Source of the DNA: Candidatus Omnitrophota bacterium
GTDB taxonomy: Bacteria > Omnitrophota > Gorgyraeia > Zapsychrales > Zapsychraceae
Assembly: GCA_029567025.1 (NCBI GenBank)
Contig: JAKQLT010000208.1
Span: 1 to 19,042 of the forward strand
Reading direction: 5' to 3'
DNA: 19,042 bases
Under the pieces are notes generated by a model. That model was not told the DNA's origin, made no database searches, and saw only the letters and a program-made list of their open reading frames with translations. Positions within the stretch are counted from its first letter, which is position 1. Every line of letters starts with the position of its first letter. This document shows, in pieces, positions 1-6,981 of this stretch. The position numbers and the translations under genes were made by a program.

Positions 1-3
1 TAC

Positions 4-79
4 GCCAGCAAATTTCTACTAAATCTTTCCTAGAAAGATTTGCCAGCTTCGTTATGTGAATTTCATAACGAAGGCCAGC
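4..79. repeat. Two hairpin modules punctuated by GCCAGC
   Basis: Three direct GCCAGC hexamers (4-9, 42-47, 74-79) bracket two different inverted repeats. The first pairs 21-29 with 33-41 (9 bp perfect, 3-nt loop) and is preceded by a near-direct repeat of its left arm at 11-20. The second pairs 47-56 with 64-73 (10 bp perfect, 7-nt loop). The hexamers look like shared joints between modules. Function unknown; a REP- or MITE-like palindromic element is possible. No U-tract follows either hairpin, so they are poor terminator candidates. Confidence 0.7.
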
Positions 80-215
80 ACAACAGTGAAAGAATAAAAA
101 GAACAATAAGGGCTTCGTAGATGAATTTCATAACGAAGGCCAGCACAACAGTGAAAGAATAAAAAGAACAATAAGGGCTTCGTAGATGAATTTCATAACG
201 AAGGCCAGCACAACA
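58..215. repeat. 65-bp tandem repeat, about 2.4 copies
   Basis: The unit starting GAATTTCATAACGAAGG begins at 58, 123 and 188, an exact 65-bp period; the third copy stops after 28 bp at 215. The copies look identical over the shared length. Each inter-unit junction (113-137 and 178-202) folds into an imperfect hairpin: CTTCGT pairs with ACGAAG around the short palindrome ATGAATTTCAT. The remainder of 216-309 shows no convincing gene. A weak 36-codon ORF (186-296, plus) starts inside the last repeat copy, with AAGGG 8 nt upstream of its ATG. Intergenic tandem repeat of unknown function. Confidence 0.9.
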
Positions 216-309
216 AAAAATATTTTAAAAAACTGTCGGTATTATATAGCAGATTTCTTTTATGGTGTAAAGAAGGAATTTAAAGAATCTCTCTGATTTA
301 AAGCCCTTT

Positions 310-693
310 TTATTTTATTAAGAGTTCGCTAATTTTATTTAATAATTGTTGAGCTGTAAAAGGCTTTCCTAATGCGGGATAGTGAATGCCCCCCACTGTT
401 ATTCCTTGAGGCGTATCAGAAGAACTTCCCGGCGCCAGAATGCCGGAAAGAAAAAGCACAGGAATATTTCTTGTCAGAGTATCTTTTTGCAGAAGTTTGA
501 CCGCTTCAGCACCATCGATATCCGGCATCATAATATCCATCAGAACTAAATCAGGAAGATATTTTTTTGTTTTATCCACAGCTTCTTTTCCCGATGAAAG
601 CTTAATCACTTCAAACCCTTCTTGGGAGAGCTTTTTATCTAATAGCTGGACAATTTCCTTTTCATCATCGACAAGTAGAATCTTTTTTGACAT
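310..693 (-). CDS. CheY-like single-domain response regulator
   Basis: A 127-residue receiver domain with no output domain. The acidic pair is D9-D10 (LLVDDE), the phosphoacceptor is D53 (LVLMDIMMPD), the switch Ser is S83 (FLSG) and the conserved lysine is K110 (GKPF). About 20 residues rich in Gly/Ser/Pro are inserted between the switch Ser and the Lys-Pro motif, longer than in classical CheY. I chose the start at 693 because AAAGG lies 5 nt upstream; an in-frame ATG at 715-717 has no ribosome site and would add residues outside the fold. As a stand-alone receiver it should relay phosphate from a histidine kinase encoded elsewhere; no kinase is in the window. It is divergent from recN. Confidence 0.9.
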   Translation of the reverse strand: MSKKILLVDDEKEIVQLLDKKLSQEGFEVIKLSSGKEAVDKTKKYLPDLVLMDIMMPDIDGAEAVKLLQKDTLTRNIPVLFLSGILAPGSSSDTPQGITVGGIHYPALGKPFTAQQLLNKISELLIK

Positions 694-735
694 AGAAACC
701 TTTGCGTAAAATAACATTAATAAAACTTTTTATTT

Positions 736-744
736 ATTATAACA
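736..744 (-). promoter_or_regulatory. Extended -10 promoter for the response regulator
   Basis: On the minus strand the bases read TGTTATAAT, a perfect -10 hexamer preceded by the TG of an extended -10 element. No good -35 lies 16-18 nt further upstream, as expected for extended -10 promoters. The implied transcript start is near 729, giving a leader of about 36 nt before the start at 693. The bases overlap the predicted -35 of recN on the other strand. Confidence 0.5.
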
Positions 745-767
745 ATCTAATGATTTTTGTATATAAT
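739..767 (+). promoter_or_regulatory. Predicted recN promoter
   Basis: ATAACA (739-744, four of six matches to TTGACA) is followed after 17 nt by a perfect TATAAT (762-767). The implied start near 774 gives a leader of about 34 nt before the recN ATG at 808. I saw no LexA-type SOS palindrome here, although recN is SOS-controlled in several model bacteria. Confidence 0.5.
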
Positions 768-807
768 TAATTCAATAAAAAATCTTAAAAACGTTTTGGA
801 GTTTTTT

Positions 808-2484
808 ATGCTGACGCGACTTTTGATTCAGAATTTTGGCCTTATTGATTCTTTATCTGTTGATTTTGGGCCAGGATTAAATATTTTTACAGGAGAAACC
901 GGCGCGGGCAAATCTATTTTGATTGATGCGCTTCGGATTGCTTTAGGTGAAAAAATTGTCTCTTCTCAATTGCGCGAGGAAAACAAAAATTGCGTCATTG
1001 AAGCGGTTTTTGATTTGTCGAAGAGTGATTTGAAGAAAAATAATATTTTTAAGGATTTTTTTGATGATAAGGATTTCACGCTTATTATTAATCGCGCTTA
1101 TTCTTTCGACGGTAAAAATAAGGTTAAGATAAATGGCTTTCAAGTAACTTTGGGACAATTGAAAGATGTGGGAAACCTTCTTATGGATTTTCATGGGCCG
1201 CATGATCATCAGATGCTTTTGGCTTCGTCTTCTCATTTAGGTGTTTTAGATCGTCTGACGGATTTTGAAGATTATGGCGCAAGTTACAAGGATATTTACA
1301 AGAAATATCTCGTTTTAAAAGACCAGTGGAATGCCCTACAGTCTCTTGCTTCATCTCGAGACCGCGAGATTGATTTGTTGACCCATCAGATTAATGAATT
1401 AAAACAAGTTTCTTTGGACGATGAGGCCTATCAAGAATTATTGCAGAAACAAACAAAAATGAACAATGCGGAAAAACTTTATGAATATATTCAGAAAATA
1501 CTTCTTTTTATTGATGGCGAAAATGGCTCTAATGAAAATATTCGCCAAGCATTCTCTCCGATGAAGGAACTGAATCATATTGATGAAAAAACAAATTATT
1601 TGATGGAGCAATTATCGCAGTTACAGCAGATTGGCCAAAGCATGGTTTCTGATCTTAAAGATTATGCCGAAGACCTTTCATTTGATCCGCATGAAGCCCA
1701 AAAGATTAATCATCAATGCGATTGTTACGACGATATTAAAAGGAAATATGGCCCGAATTTAGCCGATGCAAGAAAATTTTTTAAAGAAGCGCAGGATAAA
1801 TATCAATTGTTATCGCATTGGGATCAAAATGACGCGGAGTTGCGCGCTTCGATTAAAGAGATTGAGTCGTATTTAGCGCAGGTTGCTAAAAAAATAACTA
1901 AAAGCCGAAAAAATACTGCTGAAAATTTAAAAAAGATTATTGAAAAAGAATTGTCCGAATTGGGAATTGTTCATGTGCGATTTGAAGTTCGCATAGAAAA
2001 AACGGATTTAAACCCACAAGGCCAGGATCAAGTTTCTTTTTATATTAGTCCTAATGCGGGAGAGGAATTAAAACCGATGTCTGAAATTGTGTCATCGGGT
2101 GAAGCAGCGCGTGTGATGTTAGCTTTAAAAAAGGCGCTTATTAAAGTGGACCCTATCCCTGTTCTTATTTTTGATGAAATTGATGCGCAGATCGGCGGAA
2201 GATTAGGAAGTATTACAGGACAAAAGCTCAAAGAAATCTCTTCGCATCGTCAAGTCATCTTAATTACTCATTTGCCTCAGATTGCGTCATTTGCGGATCA
2301 GCATTTTAAGGTTTCGAAAATGGTTCAATCCGGACGAACCCTTACTTGCGTTGAGAGTTTAGATAAACCCGCGCGTGTGAAAGAATTAGCAAAAATGATG
2401 AGCGGAGAAAAAGAATCGCGCATTTCACTTGAGCACGCGCAAGATCTTTTATCTCAAGCCCAGCAGAAGAAAAATAATAAATAA
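808..2484 (+). CDS. recN: DNA repair ATPase RecN
   Basis: A 558-residue SMC-like ABC ATPase of DNA double-strand-break repair, close to the usual RecN length. Walker A is at 29-36 (GETGAGKS), the middle half is coiled-coil-like and charged, the ABC signature SSGEAAR begins at 429, Walker B with its catalytic Glu is at 454-459 (IFDEID), and ITHLPQ lies near 486. The start at 808 is favoured over an ATG at 757: it begins MLTRLLIQNFGLI, the normal RecN N-terminus, and GGAG lies 6 nt upstream. The usual HGQHEHQ region reads HGPHDHQ, a Pro for the first Gln. The gene is followed by 38 nt and then the ROK kinase; no terminator is visible between them. Confidence 0.96.
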   Translation: MLTRLLIQNFGLIDSLSVDFGPGLNIFTGETGAGKSILIDALRIALGEKIVSSQLREENKNCVIEAVFDLSKSDLKKNNIFKDFFDDKDFTLIINRAYSFDGKNKVKINGFQVTLGQLKDVGNLLMDFHGPHDHQMLLASSSHLGVLDRLTDFEDYGASYKDIYKKYLVLKDQWNALQSLASSRDREIDLLTHQINELKQVSLDDEAYQELLQKQTKMNNAEKLYEYIQKILLFIDGENGSNENIRQAFSPMKELNHIDEKTNYLMEQLSQLQQIGQSMVSDLKDYAEDLSFDPHEAQKINHQCDCYDDIKRKYGPNLADARKFFKEAQDKYQLLSHWDQNDAELRASIKEIESYLAQVAKKITKSRKNTAENLKKIIEKELSELGIVHVRFEVRIEKTDLNPQGQDQVSFYISPNAGEELKPMSEIVSSGEAARVMLALKKALIKVDPIPVLIFDEIDAQIGGRLGSITGQKLKEISSHRQVILITHLPQIASFADQHFKVSKMVQSGRTLTCVESLDKPARVKELAKMMSGEKESRISLEHAQDLLSQAQQKKNNK

Positions 2485-2507
2485 AAATTTTTTTTATTTT
2501 GAACAGA

Positions 2508-2516
2508 TGTTACAAT
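2508..2516 (+). promoter_or_regulatory. Possible leaderless extended -10 promoter
   Basis: TGTTACAAT is an extended -10 element (TG, one base, TACAAT). The hexamer ends at 2516, six nt before the ATG of the ROK gene at 2523. A start at normal distance would fall on the initiation codon itself, giving a leaderless mRNA. The upstream 2490s are only an A/T run with no clear -35, and no Shine-Dalgarno precedes this ATG, consistent with leaderless initiation. Co-transcription from recN is the alternative. Confidence 0.35.
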
Positions 2517-2522
2517 TGATTT

Positions 2523-3488
2523 ATGAAAAATAAAATTTTTGTAGGGTTTGATATCGGCGGCACTAAGATATCCTGTGGCCTTGTGACTGATTCTGGAAAA
2601 ATCATTGCTCGGGCAAAAACCGCAACGCCTTCTTGTGCGTCGGCAACGAAAATCATTTCTATTATTGATTCCCTTTTAGAGGAGTTGTTTTTAAGCGCTG
2701 CTCCCTCTTTTCGCAGAAAGGATCTTCGCGGGATTGGGCTGGGCGTTCCAGGGATTGTTAATGCTAAAGGTTTTGTCCTTCGCACACCGAATATGGGATT
2801 GTCGCAAGTTGATATGAAGAGACAATTAGAAAAAAAATTTCGAGTGAACATAGCCCTTGGTAATGATGTAAATTTAGGCGTGTTAGGGGAAAAATGGTTG
2901 GGTGCGGCACGTAAAATAAAAAATGTGGTTGGACTTTTTTTAGGGACAGGACTTGGCGCGGGCATTGTTATTAACGATGATCTTTTTTTAGGAAGTCATG
3001 GCGCGGCCGCGGAATTAGGTCATATGATTATTGAGGAAAATGGTCCGCAGTGTGGTTGCGGAAATCAAGGATGTTTAGAGTCTTTAACAGGTCGATGGGC
3101 GATAGAACGCGATATCAGAGAAGCGATACGCTCAGGAAAGAAAAGTATTATCACCAAATGGGCATGGCATAAGAATAAGCCTATTAAAAGTAAAATTCTC
3201 CGGGAGGCATTAGCAAAAAAAGATCCAGTTGTCGTTAAAGTGATGACAACAGCTTGCCATCATTTGGGACGCGCCTGTATATCTGTCAGACATATTTTTG
3301 ACCCAGATCTCATTGTTTTAGGCGGCGGAGTTGTTGAAGCGTGTGCAGATTTTATTTTACCAGAAGTCAAAAAAGTTTATCAGAAAGATAAATTTTTTAA
3401 TGGATTGGGACGATGCGATATCACGGTATCTCTGTTGGGAGATGATGCTATTATTTTAGGTGCAGTTTCTTTGGTGAGAAAGAAATGA
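2523..3488 (+). CDS. ROK-family sugar kinase, probably glucokinase
   Basis: A 321-residue cytoplasmic kinase of the ROK family (actin-like ATPase fold), normal length. The N-terminal phosphate-binding loop is DIGGTK (10-15). The catalytic Asp is D115 in GNDVN. The ROK zinc site is complete: H167, then C177, C179 and C184 in CGCGNQGC. GTGLGAG near 141-147 is the second ATP loop. No N-terminal helix-turn-helix is present, so this is a kinase rather than an NagC/XylR-type repressor. Glucose is the likeliest substrate, but ROK kinases also take fructose, N-acetylmannosamine and others, and specificity cannot be read here. It would feed hexose phosphate toward the PFK encoded downstream in the window. 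Its last 33 nt overlap the end of the converging HD gene. Confidence 0.9.
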   Translation: MKNKIFVGFDIGGTKISCGLVTDSGKIIARAKTATPSCASATKIISIIDSLLEELFLSAAPSFRRKDLRGIGLGVPGIVNAKGFVLRTPNMGLSQVDMKRQLEKKFRVNIALGNDVNLGVLGEKWLGAARKIKNVVGLFLGTGLGAGIVINDDLFLGSHGAAAELGHMIIEENGPQCGCGNQGCLESLTGRWAIERDIREAIRSGKKSIITKWAWHKNKPIKSKILREALAKKDPVVVKVMTTACHHLGRACISVRHIFDPDLIVLGGGVVEACADFILPEVKKVYQKDKFFNGLGRCDITVSLLGDDAIILGAVSLVRKK

Positions 3489-4085
3489 TCGGTTCGTCCG
3501 TAATATTTTGACAGGTTTTTTAAAAACGATTTTTAATAGGTCCGCCTTCTCTCTTGCGATATTAATGTCTTCCTCGATGATATTCTTCCCTATTAGGCGT
3601 AATATGATTTGTTTAGATGTATTCTTGCAAAGAATATTTTCAACAGATGATTGATGCATGCGATCCAAGCCATCAGCGATTCTTAAGAAAGAAGCTAATA
3701 TCTTGACATTTTTTTTAGATATTTTATTTAATTGTGAAAAATATTTATGGGAGTTTTGGGGAAGGCTTTTTCTGTGATAGCGCGCGATCAGCCCTATGAG
3801 AATGCGAACCTTTAGTGAGACCTTGAGACGTTGCGAATTAATAATAAGTTCTTGCGCCAGTTTATGATGTTTTTGTTGTCCTTTAATCCAGCCGATATCA
3901 TGTAAAATCGTTGCGGCTTCTAAAATATTTCTTTCTTGAGGCGTTAATTGATGCAGGTGGCTTAATTGATCAAAAAGACTTAATGCTAATTTTGCGACGT
4001 GCAAACAATGTTTTTCTTCGAATTGATATTTTTTCGCTACAGTTATGGCGTTGTTTTTTAGCTGATTTTTTTTAATTGATTCCAT
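3456..4085 (-). CDS. Stand-alone HD protein, Ppx/GppA C-terminal type
   Basis: A 209-residue soluble protein and the last gene of the polyphosphate operon. It carries a complete HD-type metal site: H29 (LHVAKLA), H62-D63 (ATILHDIG), H73-H74, H104 (ARYHRKSLP) and D138 in RIADGLDR. The order and spacing, and the tail EEDINIAREKADLL, match the C-terminal half of Ppx/GppA proteins, including the one encoded first in this operon. It therefore looks like that domain freed from its ASKHA part. HD proteins of this kind hydrolyse phosphoesters or nucleotides; the substrate here is unknown. The start overlaps the CHAD gene by 28 nt, implying coupled translation, and the 3' end overlaps the ROK gene on the other strand by 33 nt. 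Confidence 0.85.
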   Translation of the reverse strand: MESIKKNQLKNNAITVAKKYQFEEKHCLHVAKLALSLFDQLSHLHQLTPQERNILEAATILHDIGWIKGQQKHHKLAQELIINSQRLKVSLKVRILIGLIARYHRKSLPQNSHKYFSQLNKISKKNVKILASFLRIADGLDRMHQSSVENILCKNTSKQIILRLIGKNIIEEDINIAREKADLLKIVFKKPVKILRTNRSFLSHQRNCT

Positions 4086-4939
4086 ATTTTCTTGACTTTA
4101 AGAGAATGCCATTTTTTTACAAACTTTTTATAGGTTTTTTTACGTAGTGTTTCACATTTTTTTTCAAGATAAATAATCGTGGGCTTAAGATCGTTGGCAT
4201 AGTTTTTCTTTTGGGATAATTTTTCTAAATAGCTGAGCCAAACATCTAATTCGTGAAGATCGCCCAAGATGTCCTGGATTTGTCGTGCCGCTATGATGAA
4301 ACGGTTGATTTTTTTTCCATATAAAATTTTAAAGATTTCTAATGTGTAACGTAGTTTTTTTGCCGTAATGCGTAAGGTGTGAAGCTGTGCTCCTTTGTGA
4401 GGCGTATAAACATAAGGTTCGTAGCGCAGAAAATCTTTTAATTTCTTCAAAATAAGTCTTTTGATTAAAATTTCAGGCGTTTGTTGTAAAGGTTTTTTAT
4501 TAAATGAGAGACACGTTTTTTTTAATTCAGCACCTTTTTTAAAAGATTTCAGGGCTTGCTTAATAGTTTTTTGTTTTTCTTGGCGTTCTTTATTCAAAAG
4601 TTCGATGATTTTATCTATTCCGTGCGTCTTTAAGGGGTTTTTTATTTTATTTTTTAATGTTTCTAAGAACTGTCGTTGAACGTCTATCTCGCGGGCTTTT
4701 CCTAATGCTGAAGCGATTAAAAAAATGGGCTGTTCGGTTTTTTTTATAGTTTTAGCAGGCAAGAGTTTTAAGTATTTGAAAGTTTTAAACGCTACTCTTA
4801 ATCGTCGGGAAGCTACGCGCATGCGATGGATAGAATCTTTGTCAGGGAAAGAGTAAACTTTTTTTTGTTCTTTTAAAAAGTTTTTAATGTAAGCGGAAAG
4901 TGTTTCTTGGGCGTGAGAGAAAAACGTTGTCGTTTTCAT
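4058..4939 (-). CDS. CHAD-domain polyphosphate-binding protein
   Basis: A 293-residue, very Lys/Arg-rich, helical protein that is a single CHAD domain from end to end, with no CYTH or other partner domain. The two signature helices are visible: IHRMRVASRRLRVAF (H38, R41, R45, R46) and LHTLRITAKKLRYTL (H187, R190, K194, R197). The family's third motif appears as QDILGDLHELDVW (222-234). CHAD proteins bind inorganic polyphosphate through this basic surface and can localise to polyphosphate granules. Its start overlaps the ppk1 stop by 4 nt (ATGA), so synthase and binder are translationally coupled. Inference: a granule-associated or polyphosphate-sensing protein. Confidence 0.92.
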   Translation of the reverse strand: MKTTTFFSHAQETLSAYIKNFLKEQKKVYSFPDKDSIHRMRVASRRLRVAFKTFKYLKLLPAKTIKKTEQPIFLIASALGKAREIDVQRQFLETLKNKIKNPLKTHGIDKIIELLNKERQEKQKTIKQALKSFKKGAELKKTCLSFNKKPLQQTPEILIKRLILKKLKDFLRYEPYVYTPHKGAQLHTLRITAKKLRYTLEIFKILYGKKINRFIIAARQIQDILGDLHELDVWLSYLEKLSQKKNYANDLKPTIIYLEKKCETLRKKTYKKFVKKWHSLKVKKIWNQLKKIS

Positions 4940-6975
4940 TTCGCGTAATATTTGATAAGATTTTCTTGCGTATTAAGAATTTCTGAAGAGTTTTCTTTAT
5001 TCGCGTGAAGGTAGTGGCGTTGAGATGTTAAAAAACGAGATTGTTCGGTGTCTTTCCAGTATTCTTCAAGAATGAATTTTAAGTGTTGGGTAAGTTCGTC
5101 TTTATTGATTTCAAACAGAAGTTCAACGCGCCTATCGAAGTTGCGGGTCATCCAATCCGCCGAGGATAAAAAGACGCGAAAGTTGGAATTATTATTGAAT
5201 AGATATATACGGGAGTGTTCTAAAAATCGTCCTACGATGCTTTTGACTTCAATGTTTTCGCTTAAGCCGGCGACTCCTGGAATCAAACAGCAGATACCGC
5301 GCACTAAAAGTTTTATTTTTACACCGGCGCTGGACGCGTCATAAAGTTTTTCAATGATTTTTGTGTCTTCTAAGGAATTAAACTTCGCAAAGATAAAACC
5401 ATTTTTATATTTTTTTTGAAACGCGATTTCTTTATCAATCATATCAAAGAAATATTTTCTTAAATCATACGGCGCTGAGACAATGCGTGTCCAAGTCGAC
5501 GGTAAAGAATACCCTGTAATAACATTAAAAACTTCTGAAATGTCTTTAGCGAAATCCTCATTCGCCGTGAAATAGCCGATATCGGTATAAATTTCCGCTG
5601 TCTTTTCGTTATAATTTCCTGTCGAAAGATGGACATAGCGGCGGATCCGCCCTTCTTCTCTTCTGACGATAAGGGCCATTTTCGAGTGGATTTTTAAATC
5701 GACAATGCCATAGATGACATGGCATCCTGCGGCCTCAAGCTCTCGAGTCCAGTAGATATTTTTTTCTTCATCAAAACGCGCTTTGATTTCTACTAACACC
5801 GTCACTTGTTTTTTATTTTTTGCCGCTTCAATCAGGGCTTTAATGATCGCCGAATTTTCATTCGCGCGGTAAAGCGTCATTTTAATCGCCAAGACATCGT
5901 TGTCTTTCGCCGCAGTTTGGAATAAATCAATGGTGGGCTGAAAGGATTGAAAAGGAAAGTGGAGAATGAAGTCTCCCTCCTTGATTTTATCAAAGATATT
6001 TTCATATTCTATCTTTGCGGGAATATAGCTTTGAAAGAAAAGTTTTGGTTTATTGACTTGGCCCGGCAGTTCAAATAAATAAGTTAAATCGATGTCGCCA
6101 TCAATAAAACTTACTTGTTCTTTGGAAAAATCAATGCCTGTGGCCAACATATCCAGTAATGCCGCCGAGGCATTTTTTTCGACTTGAAGAGTAACGATTT
6201 TTGCTTTAGGCCTTTTTTGTATTTCATTCTCAATGACTTTGAGGAGATCAGCGCTGTAGTCTTCTTTTTCTGAGAATTCGCTATCACGAATGACCCGAAA
6301 GAGAAAATGGCCAGCGATTTTAAATCCTTTAAAAAAAGAGTCTAAATTCGCGCGAATAATATCATCAATAAGAATAAAAGAGAATTCATCATTTTCAGAC
6401 GGAAGTTTAAAAAGGCGCGGCACTGATTTTGGGATAGTGATAAGGGCCAAATAAGAATTGTCATTACGATGAAGATGAATTCCAAATGCTTTTGTTTTTG
6501 AGCTTAAGACAGGAAATGGATGCCCTGGATCAATGGCCATTGGCGTAGCGATGGGAAAAAGCGTTGTTTCAAAATATTTTTTTACGGATTTTTTTTGCTC
6601 TGTATTGAGATCGTCTATTTTAAGAATAGAAATTTTATTTTTTTTTAGTTCTTTTGTGATGACTTCTTGATACAACGTGTAAAGGCGCGTTGTTAATATT
6701 TCAACACGAGACTGGATCTCAAGAAATAATTCTTGAGGATAATGACCAAAACGTTCTTTGTGGTTATATCCCGCGTCTAAGAGTCTTTTTAATCCTGCTA
6801 ACCGGACCATAAAGAATTCATCTAAATTATTAGCGAAAATGGCAATAAATTTGACGCGTTCTAACAGAGGATTTTTAGGGTTCTCGGCTTCTTCTAAAAC
6901 TCTTTCATTAAAGGAAAGCCAGCTTAAGTCACGATGAATAAAAATATCTTGAGGGTCTTTGATAGGAGTTTCCAT
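4936..6975 (-). CDS. ppk1: Polyphosphate kinase 1
   Basis: A 679-residue PPK1, normal length, catalysing reversible transfer of the ATP gamma-phosphate onto a growing polyphosphate chain. The N-terminal domain begins FIHRDLSWLSFNERVL (12-27), followed by FANNLDEFFMVRLAGL. The phosphorylated histidine is H430 (DLKIHSKMAL), and the second essential histidine is H587 (VGRFLEHSRIY). The two arginines of the metal/nucleotide site are R370 (MTLYR) and R400 (EIKARFDEE). YVHLSTGNYNEKTAEIYTD and the tail WMTRNFDRRVELLFEI are also typical. It starts 6 nt after the ppx-like stop and overlaps the CHAD gene by 4 nt. The ATG is preceded by AATCCT with no Shine-Dalgarno, so coupling to the upstream gene is likely. 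Confidence 0.97.
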   Translation of the reverse strand: METPIKDPQDIFIHRDLSWLSFNERVLEEAENPKNPLLERVKFIAIFANNLDEFFMVRLAGLKRLLDAGYNHKERFGHYPQELFLEIQSRVEILTTRLYTLYQEVITKELKKNKISILKIDDLNTEQKKSVKKYFETTLFPIATPMAIDPGHPFPVLSSKTKAFGIHLHRNDNSYLALITIPKSVPRLFKLPSENDEFSFILIDDIIRANLDSFFKGFKIAGHFLFRVIRDSEFSEKEDYSADLLKVIENEIQKRPKAKIVTLQVEKNASAALLDMLATGIDFSKEQVSFIDGDIDLTYLFELPGQVNKPKLFFQSYIPAKIEYENIFDKIKEGDFILHFPFQSFQPTIDLFQTAAKDNDVLAIKMTLYRANENSAIIKALIEAAKNKKQVTVLVEIKARFDEEKNIYWTRELEAAGCHVIYGIVDLKIHSKMALIVRREEGRIRRYVHLSTGNYNEKTAEIYTDIGYFTANEDFAKDISEVFNVITGYSLPSTWTRIVSAPYDLRKYFFDMIDKEIAFQKKYKNGFIFAKFNSLEDTKIIEKLYDASSAGVKIKLLVRGICCLIPGVAGLSENIEVKSIVGRFLEHSRIYLFNNNSNFRVFLSSADWMTRNFDRRVELLFEINKDELTQHLKFILEEYWKDTEQSRFLTSQRHYLHANKENSSEILNTQENLIKYYAK

Positions 6976-6981
6976 AGGATT

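Noticed and set aside
58..215. Possible CRISPR array
   Set aside because: The whole 65-bp unit is identical between copies, with no unique spacers, and only about 2.4 copies exist. This is a simple tandem repeat.
282..325. Inverted partial copy of the 65-bp repeat near the regulator gene stop
   Set aside because: AAGCCC followed by T-rich sequence recalls the reverse complement of the repeat, but the match is short and interrupted, so chance is likely.
757..807. Upstream ATG extending RecN by 17 residues
   Set aside because: The extension is not RecN-like, overlaps the predicted promoter region and lacks a ribosome site; the start at 808 has GGAG and the family N-terminus.
694..807. LexA/SOS box upstream of recN
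   Set aside because: No recognisable SOS palindrome was found in the intergenic region.
2485..2510. Terminator between recN and the ROK gene
   Set aside because: Only A/T runs are present; no GC-containing stem precedes the T-run.
2510..2965. 151-codon antisense ORF opposite the ROK gene
   Set aside because: Its translation has no family motif and is Pro/Phe-rich, as expected for the antisense of a conserved gene; the plus-strand ROK motifs explain the region.
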